From Planctomycetota bacterium (lineage in GTDB: Bacteria; Planctomycetota; Phycisphaerae; UBA1845; UTPLA1): 11,102 nt of DNA. Within the stretch, counting starts at the first letter, position 1; every line of letters begins with the position of its first letter. The notes beneath the pieces were generated by a model. It was not told the origin of the DNA. It searched no databases and was given only the letters and a program-made list of their open reading frames with translations. Positions 6,337 to 11,102 of the stretch are shown here, piece after piece. The DNA is taken from contig JAPULF010000179.1 of the NCBI GenBank assembly GCA_027295245.1, forward strand, positions 1 to 11,102, in the 5' to 3' direction. Made by a program: the position numbers and the translations under genes.

Positions 6337-7333
6337 CGACTGCTTGCTCCGCGAGACGGTTCAGGATGATCGAATTCAATTTGCTATTCACGGAGTCTCG
6401 CGCCACCCGAATCGCATTCCGAATGGCCCGACGGCGACTCGATCCATGACAAATGATGCACACCCCGTCAACGCCTAGCAAGGGAGCCCCGCCGAATTCG
6501 CTGTAATCGTGGCGTGCCCAAATCGCCTTGACGACCGGCTTGAATCGAAGTCCCAGCTCCGGGTCCTCTGCGGCGATCTCTCGCTCGATCGTGTCGAAAA
6601 GACCCTCCGAAAGCCCCTCGCTGAGCTTCAACACGACGTTTCCCACGAACCCATCGGTGACGACGACCTCGCACTTGCCGCGAAACAGGTCGCGCCCCTC
6701 CACGTTGCCCACGAAGTTGAGCCTGGAGTCCTGGCGGATCAGTTCGCGCGCCTGCTTGACGAGCATGTTGCCTTTGACTGCTTCGCCTCCGATCGAGAGC
6801 AGGCCGACGCGGGGGTTGTTGATGTTGAGGATTTGCTCCGCGTAGGTGGTCGCCATGTGGGCGTACTGGTAGAGGTGTTGCGGCCTGGGGGCGACGTTCG
6901 CCCCGACGTCGCAAATCGTGAGCGGCCCGTAAAACGAGGGCAGCACGACCGCGATCCCGGGACGCTGCACGCTTCCGAGCGTTCGCATCTTGAGTTGACA
7001 GGCCGCGGCCAAGGCACCGGTGTTGCCGGCGCTCACGACGGCGTCCACTTGCCGTTCGCCGGCGAGTTTGGACATCACCACGATGGATGAATCCTTCTTC
7101 TGTTTGAGGGCATCGAGCGGCGTCTCATCCATCTCGATGACCTGGGTGACCGGGTGCAGTTCGATGCGTTGCCGGACACTTTCGTCGCGCGGCAAATGGG
7201 CCTCGAGAGCCGCGTCCGTTCCGATCAGGACGATCCGGTCGTCGTCGCCGAGAAGCTGCAGCGCGTCCAGGGCTCCCTGGACGATTTCAGCGGGGGCATG
7301 GTCCCCTCCCATCGCATCGACAGCGATCCGCAT
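6329..7333 (-). CDS. plsX: Phosphate acyltransferase PlsX
   Basis: PlsX converts acyl-ACP and inorganic phosphate to acyl-phosphate, which PlsY uses to acylate glycerol-3-phosphate. This links fatty-acid synthesis to membrane phospholipid synthesis. The protein has 334 residues, a normal length, and is expected to be a peripheral membrane enzyme. Diagnostic blocks are MRIAVDAMGGDHAP at 1-14, SAGNTGAL at 101-108, VEGRD at 211-215, DGFVGN at 227-232 and GGAPLLGV at 281-288. The start is ATG at 7333. An AGGAG sequence overlapping the rpmF stop region lies about 12 bases upstream, which is rather long spacing. It follows rpmF by 9 bases, and its stop codon lies inside the first codons of fabH, so rpmF, plsX and fabH are almost certainly co-transcribed. 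Confidence 0.97.
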   Translation of the reverse strand: MRIAVDAMGGDHAPAEIVQGALDALQLLGDDDRIVLIGTDAALEAHLPRDESVRQRIELHPVTQVIEMDETPLDALKQKKDSSIVVMSKLAGERQVDAVVSAGNTGALAAACQLKMRTLGSVQRPGIAVVLPSFYGPLTICDVGANVAPRPQHLYQYAHMATTYAEQILNINNPRVGLLSIGGEAVKGNMLVKQARELIRQDSRLNFVGNVEGRDLFRGKCEVVVTDGFVGNVVLKLSEGLSEGLFDTIEREIAAEDPELGLRFKPVVKAIWARHDYSEFGGAPLLGVDGVCIICHGSSRRRAIRNAIRVARDSVNSKLNSIILNRLAEQAVDA

Positions 7334-7342
7334 GAGGACCGG

Positions 7343-7525
7343 TTACTCCTCGGACTTGATCTTGATCGAGACCTTCGGGCTGACGTATCCGCAATTCATG
7401 CAGGCCCGGTGCGGCAGCTTCGCCTGTCCGCATTGGGGGCATGCACTGACGTTGACGGCTTTCAAGGCGTGGTGTGAGCGCCGGGCCCGCTTGACTGATT
7501 TTGACGTTCGCCTGGCTGGTAACAT
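7343..7525 (-). CDS. rpmF: Large-subunit ribosomal protein L32
   Basis: L32 is a small basic protein of the 50S ribosomal subunit. The product from the ATG at 7525 has 60 residues and begins MLPARRTSKSVKRARRSHH, matching the family pattern of a basic N-terminus followed by a zinc ribbon. The four zinc ligands are Cys29, Cys32, Cys42 and Cys45 in CPQCGQAKLPHRACMNCGY. An AGGA ribosome binding site at 7534-7537 sits eight bases before this ATG. A longer frame from 7576 would add 17 residues not seen in L32, so I rejected it. It opens the rpmF-plsX-fab operon, a gene order shared with E. coli and many other bacteria. The yceD (DUF177) gene that often precedes rpmF is absent here. Confidence 0.96.
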   Translation of the reverse strand: MLPARRTSKSVKRARRSHHALKAVNVSACPQCGQAKLPHRACMNCGYVSPKVSIKIKSEE

Positions 7526-7590
7526 CGCGTTTATCCTGTGCGTGCGCCCGTCCGGCGCCCGGTAGAACCCAAACAAAACTAGAACGCCGC

Positions 7591-7619
7591 ACTGTATGGG
7601 CTTTGCCGTCCCATGTCAA
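7591..7619 (-). promoter_or_regulatory. Sigma70-type promoter of the rpmF-plsX-fab operon
   Basis: On the minus strand a perfect -35 box TTGACA (7619-7614) is followed after 17 bases by TACAGT (7596-7591), which matches the TATAAT -10 consensus at four of six positions. Transcription would start roughly 60 bases before the rpmF ATG. The site lies in the 179-base gap after the TPR gene and is the only convincing promoter match I found in the window. Confidence 0.6.
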
Positions 7620-7704
7620 ATGCCCTCGGGAAATGGCCGCAAGCCGCGAATCCGCCGCGGTTGAGGCTCCTGGAACCGGGTCGTGGCCGTAGTTCCACCG
7701 ATGC

Positions 7705-9147
7705 TCACGGCGTCCCGCTTCCGAGCGCTTTGAGCCGACGCGACGCCGGATGCCGCGGTTCGGTCGTTACCGCCGCGCGATAATGATCGATGGCCTCGAC
7801 GCGGCGCCCGAGTTTTTCGAGGATCATGCCGAGCTGATAGTGGGCATTGGCGTATCGGGGCCTCAGTTTCAAGGCGGCTGAGAACCGACCGGCGGCGTTG
7901 TCAGAGTCCCCCTGTTGCCGCAGCGCGCAACCCCAGTTGTAGAATCCGATCGCATCGAGTCGGCCGTTCTTCGCCGCCCGCTCGAATTCCCGATTCGCGC
8001 CTTCCAGATCGCCCCGTTGTGCAAGGGCGGATGCGAGCATCGACCGGATCTTCGAATCCTCCGGGCGAATCGCCACGGCTTTGCGAAACTGCGCCATCGA
8101 CTCTTGGGCTCGCTCTTGCGTCATCAAGAGGTCGGCCAGGCGGAGGTGCATGCTGGGTGCATCATTCCGGTCTTTGACCGCCTCCGACAGCAGGTCGATT
8201 GCTTGTTCGACCTTCCCTGATTTCGCGAGCGCATCTGCAAGCAGGACCTTGACTTTGGGCTCACGGGGAAGGACTTCCTCGACGATCCCCAAGTTCTCGA
8301 TGGCCTCCACGTACCTTTTCTGAAACATGAGCCTGAGGGCACGACGGAAACACAGCGTGGAGCTGACTCCCAGCCGCGCGACCTTGTCGCGCACCGGATC
8401 ATGCATGACCGCCGGCGCCGGGGATCGGCGTGCAAGCTCGGCGGCCCGTTCGGCATGCTCATGGCGGCCGGCGCGCCGATGGGCTTGGGCGATGGCGGAC
8501 AGGGTCGCTCCATCGGAGGGCGCGAGATCCAAGGCTTTCTCCAGGTGTTTGACGGCTTTCTCGGTGTCGTCGAGCGACAGGTATACCTGCCCGAGCCCCC
8601 GATGGCCGGTCGCGAAATCGGGTTCGATCCGCAACGCTTCGGAATACGCGGCCCGGGCCGAATCCAGCAACCCGCGTTGGGCCATGGCATCGGCCAGCCG
8701 ACAATGGGCGGGCGCATAGTTCGGCCTCAACCCGATCGCTACGTCGAATGCCGCCTTGACACGAACGGAGTCTTCTCCGAGTTCGTCCGCGACAATGGCT
8801 GCGAAGTACGCCCAACGGAAGTCTCTCGGCGCAAGCGTGCGGGCCTGCTGGTAGCAGACGACGGCCGCTTCGTGGAACGAGTGAGCGTCGCAGACGGTCC
8901 CGAATTCACCCCACGCGAGGGCGGATTCCGGCTTCGATTGAACGGCTCGGCGGGCGGTGTCAACGCACGCGCGAACTCGAGGCTCCATATCAGAGGCGGT
9001 CGGGTCGGGAATGACGACCCCTTGGGTTGCTGCGGGCTGAACGGGCGTCGGCTGATGTCGATCACATCTGATCACGACGATTGCAAGGAGCCCGGTACAC
9101 GCGAACGCAAGGCGTTGTTTCAAGCGCAGTTTCGAATGGAGTCCCAT
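7705..9147 (-). CDS. Exported TPR-repeat protein partnered with the CRTAC1-like protein
   Basis: This 480-residue protein has an N-terminal basic region (KLRLKQR) and a hydrophobic stretch at about 12-27 ending in Cys28. It is therefore probably exported or membrane-anchored, although the residues before the Cys are not a good lipobox. About eleven tetratricopeptide repeats follow: five at about 76-242 and six at about 265-468. They are separated by a non-TPR linker around 243-264 that contains DPVRDKVARLGVSST. TPR arrays usually bind other proteins. I chose the ATG at 9147 because it gives a normal-length signal sequence. Other starts are ATG at 9168 and a GTG at 9195. The GTG would overlap the upstream stop by four bases (GTGA) and has AGGAG ten bases before it. 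The gene follows the CRTAC1-like gene closely, so joint expression is likely. The molecular function is unknown. Confidence 0.82.
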   Translation of the reverse strand: MGLHSKLRLKQRLAFACTGLLAIVVIRCDRHQPTPVQPAATQGVVIPDPTASDMEPRVRACVDTARRAVQSKPESALAWGEFGTVCDAHSFHEAAVVCYQQARTLAPRDFRWAYFAAIVADELGEDSVRVKAAFDVAIGLRPNYAPAHCRLADAMAQRGLLDSARAAYSEALRIEPDFATGHRGLGQVYLSLDDTEKAVKHLEKALDLAPSDGATLSAIAQAHRRAGRHEHAERAAELARRSPAPAVMHDPVRDKVARLGVSSTLCFRRALRLMFQKRYVEAIENLGIVEEVLPREPKVKVLLADALAKSGKVEQAIDLLSEAVKDRNDAPSMHLRLADLLMTQERAQESMAQFRKAVAIRPEDSKIRSMLASALAQRGDLEGANREFERAAKNGRLDAIGFYNWGCALRQQGDSDNAAGRFSAALKLRPRYANAHYQLGMILEKLGRRVEAIDHYRAAVTTEPRHPASRRLKALGSGTP

Positions 9148-9191
9148 CGGACACCCGCGAGTTGTCATTGGCTGTACGGTGAAACCGCCGC

Positions 9192-10964
9192 TCACGACTC
9201 CGGCTCTCCTGATCCCCGCTGCAGGACAACAACACGATCCAAATCGATGCCTGTGAAGAATTCCCGAACTCCATCCGGCCAGCGGACGATGATCCGATCT
9301 ATTCGCCGTGCGGGCCCCAGTCCGAAATGGGCGCTGGCGTCGCTGCAAGAAAGATAGCTGGAACCCGCGGAAATCGTACGGACCATTCGCCGATCGCCAC
9401 AGATCACAGTTATGGAGGCCCCGATCGAATCTCGATTTAACTTGGGCTCGACGGCCCGAACCGTCAGCCAGCGGCCCTTTCGGGGGGCATCGTTGCGGTA
9501 GAGCCGCGCCGGGCCCTGAATGTTCGAGACTACGAAATCCACGTCACCGTCGGCATCGATGTCGCCGGACGCGAGTCCTCGGCTGACCTCGACACGCGGG
9601 CAGAACGGTCCCGCCAGTTCCGCGGCGGCCGAAAAATTTCCCGATCCGTCGTTGAGATAGAAAAGATTAGGTTCGGCGTAGAGATTCCACGGAGCGGCAA
9701 CGTCGCGCGACGGCCGCAACGGGCCGCGCAATACGGCCCCATTCGCGATCACCAGATCCAGGTCGCCGTCCAGCTCGACATCAAACGCACAGACGCCGAA
9801 ACCCGTGAAAACGAGGCTCGACCCGCCGTGGCCGCAGACGCCGGAGACGTCGTTGAATCCTCTGTTCCCCCCGAGGTTTCGGTAGAGCGTGTTGGACTCG
9901 CGAACCATGTGAGTCACGAACAAATCGAGAAGGCAATCGCCGTCGAAATCGGCGGCAACGACGCCCATCCCGGCCTCCGGTGCTCCACCGGCGTTCACCG
10001 CGGCGCCCATCAGGAGGGCGCTTTCCTTGAAGGTTCCGTCACCCATGTTGATCCACAGAAAATTGGGCTCCCCGTCGTTTGCAACGTAAATGTCCGGTCG
10101 TCCGTCGTCATCCAGGTCCTGACAAACCACGCCGAGGCCGCGCGAAGCGACCTGTCCGATGCCGGATGACACCGAAACATCGGCAAAAGAACCATCGCCG
10201 TTGTTATGGAGCAGCACGTCGCTCACGCCTCGATATGAGCTCGGTCCGCAATAGTCCGGGCGACCGACTTCGTCGGTACAGCGGATGCCGGGTTCGTATT
10301 TCACGTACCGTGCCACATAGATGTCGAGAAATCCATCGCCGTCGTAGTCCACGAACGACGCCGAGGACGACCATCCATCGACGCGAATGCCGGCCTGATC
10401 GGTCGCATCCACAAATCGGCCGTTCCCGAGGTTCACGTAGAGCCGGTCGGGCCCGAGATTGGTCAAGTACACATCGCGATCCCCGTCGTTGTCCATGTCG
10501 CCGACGGTCGCGCCCATTCCGTAGTGGGGGTCGCCGATGCCGGCGTCCTGGGTCACGTCCGTGAACCGTCCGTCGATTTCCTGGCGAAAAAGCCTATTGA
10601 CGGTCTCCTCCGACTCCGTTCCGCCCTCGATCGCGTGTGATCCATTCGTCAGATAGATGTCCAAGTCACCGTCATTGTCGTAGTCGAAAAGGGCCGCTCC
10701 CGAGAGCATGATTTCCGGAAAGCGCCGATTGCCGCGGGCGCCGCTCTCGTGCCGGAAATCGAGCCCCGTTGCCTCGGTTATGTCCACAAACCAGGGATGC
10801 GGATCGGCGACGCGTTTCTCGGCGCTGCCGTCCGCTCGATCGGCCTGGTCCGCCCGGTCACAAGCCGTCCCGGCTACGCATAGAGACAGAATCAACAAAA
10901 CGACTACATGCGGTGCCGGCGAGTTTCGGATTCGCAATTTACGAATGCTTGCCCCCTGACCCAT
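9192..10964 (-). CDS. Exported CRTAC1-family protein: FG-GAP propeller with C-terminal ASPIC/UnbV domain
   Basis: This 590-residue protein has an N-terminal signal sequence: a basic part to about 13, a hydrophobic core at about 20-31, then GTAC with Cys35. It is probably a lipoprotein or a secreted protein. Seven Asp-rich calcium-type loops of the DxDxDGxxD kind start at residues 94, 156, 206, 283, 339, 395 and 468, which predicts a seven-bladed beta-propeller. The segment at 229-261 contains PDYCGPSSY and NNGDGSF, typical of CRTAC1-like proteins. An ASPIC/UnbV domain fills about 510-580 (RDSIGASITV, then HFGLG and IIVRWPDG). The start is ATG at 10964 with AAGGA at 10969-10973. An upstream ATG at 11033 would put 23 polar residues before the signal sequence. 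Such propellers are thought to bind ligands or partner proteins outside the cytoplasm, but no enzymatic role is established. The downstream TPR gene is the likely partner. Confidence 0.93.
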   Translation of the reverse strand: MGQGASIRKLRIRNSPAPHVVVLLILSLCVAGTACDRADQADRADGSAEKRVADPHPWFVDITEATGLDFRHESGARGNRRFPEIMLSGAALFDYDNDGDLDIYLTNGSHAIEGGTESEETVNRLFRQEIDGRFTDVTQDAGIGDPHYGMGATVGDMDNDGDRDVYLTNLGPDRLYVNLGNGRFVDATDQAGIRVDGWSSSASFVDYDGDGFLDIYVARYVKYEPGIRCTDEVGRPDYCGPSSYRGVSDVLLHNNGDGSFADVSVSSGIGQVASRGLGVVCQDLDDDGRPDIYVANDGEPNFLWINMGDGTFKESALLMGAAVNAGGAPEAGMGVVAADFDGDCLLDLFVTHMVRESNTLYRNLGGNRGFNDVSGVCGHGGSSLVFTGFGVCAFDVELDGDLDLVIANGAVLRGPLRPSRDVAAPWNLYAEPNLFYLNDGSGNFSAAAELAGPFCPRVEVSRGLASGDIDADGDVDFVVSNIQGPARLYRNDAPRKGRWLTVRAVEPKLNRDSIGASITVICGDRRMVRTISAGSSYLSCSDASAHFGLGPARRIDRIIVRWPDGVREFFTGIDLDRVVVLQRGSGEPES

Positions 10965-10968
10965 GTAA

Positions 10969-10973
10969 TCCTT
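10969..10973 (-). promoter_or_regulatory. Ribosome binding site setting the start of the CRTAC1-like gene
   Basis: AAGGA on the minus strand lies four bases before the ATG at 10964. It supports this start over the in-frame ATG at 11033. The remaining DNA to the right edge (10974-11102) shows no convincing promoter. Confidence 0.6.
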
Positions 10974-11102
10974 TTCGGCAATCCGATATGCGACACGGTT
11001 CAATCCGTCCGCTCCTCGAACACCCCTCCGCATCTGGCGTCGGGGTCAAAACCGGGTCGGCTCTTGTTCGGTTCCGGACTACAGCAGCCCGTTCCGTTCG
11101 GC

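Noticed and set aside
7343..7576. Longer version of rpmF starting at 7576
   Set aside because: The extra 17 residues are not part of L32, and they lie between the predicted promoter and the ATG that has a proper ribosome binding site.
8401..9357. Plus-strand open frame of 318 codons over the TPR gene
   Set aside because: It is antisense to a well-supported TPR protein. The translation is Arg/Gly-rich with no domain, and long antisense frames are expected in GC-rich DNA.
11079..11102. Possible last seven codons of another minus-strand gene at the right edge, ending in TAG
   Set aside because: The open stretch is too short to support a gene from this window alone.

Overview
This is a GC-rich bacterial window with eleven protein-coding genes. 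Ten of them lie on the minus strand and are read from right to left. One truncated plus-strand gene enters from the left edge. The gene content suggests a Planctomycetota-like or similar deep-branching Gram-negative-type bacterium: an exported FG-GAP/ASPIC-UnbV propeller next to an exported TPR protein, a FliN carrying a FliM-type N-terminal motif, and frequent use of TTG starts. This assignment is an inference from gene style. There is no rRNA or other phylogenetic marker to confirm it.

Layout in transcription order (right to left): (1) Positions 10964-9192 encode a large exported CRTAC1-type protein with seven calcium-loop FG-GAP repeats and a C-terminal ASPIC/UnbV domain. It is followed closely by an exported TPR protein (9147-7705). 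The two look like a co-expressed pair acting outside the cytoplasm. (2) A 179-base gap holds a good sigma70-type promoter (TTGACA, 17 bases, TACAGT) for the next block. (3) Positions 7525-1919 hold a classical type II fatty-acid synthesis and phospholipid-initiation operon in the order rpmF-plsX-fabH-fabD-fabG-acpP-fabF, the same order as in Escherichia coli. Catalytic residues are visible in the Fab enzymes, and the conserved sequence blocks of PlsX and L32 are present. An intrinsic-terminator-like hairpin lies between acpP and fabF and may make acyl carrier protein more abundant than the enzymes. (4) Two genes of unrelated function follow on the same strand: a fliN-type flagellar switch protein (1783-1334) with a duplicated 12-residue linker unit, and a UDP-glucuronate decarboxylase-family sugar-nucleotide enzyme (1261-326). 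(5) A truncated membrane protein of unknown function (3-290, plus strand) runs convergently into that enzyme.

Functionally, the central block makes fatty acyl-ACP. FabD loads malonyl-ACP, FabH starts chains, FabF elongates them, FabG does the first reduction, and PlsX passes acyl groups to phosphate for phospholipid synthesis. The sugar-nucleotide enzyme probably feeds cell-surface polysaccharide. No tRNA, rRNA, CRISPR array, insertion sequence or phage gene was seen, and no gene-free stretch exceeds about 180 bases. The core of the window is ordinary housekeeping. The less explained parts are the propeller/TPR pair and the isolated fliN with its internal repeat.
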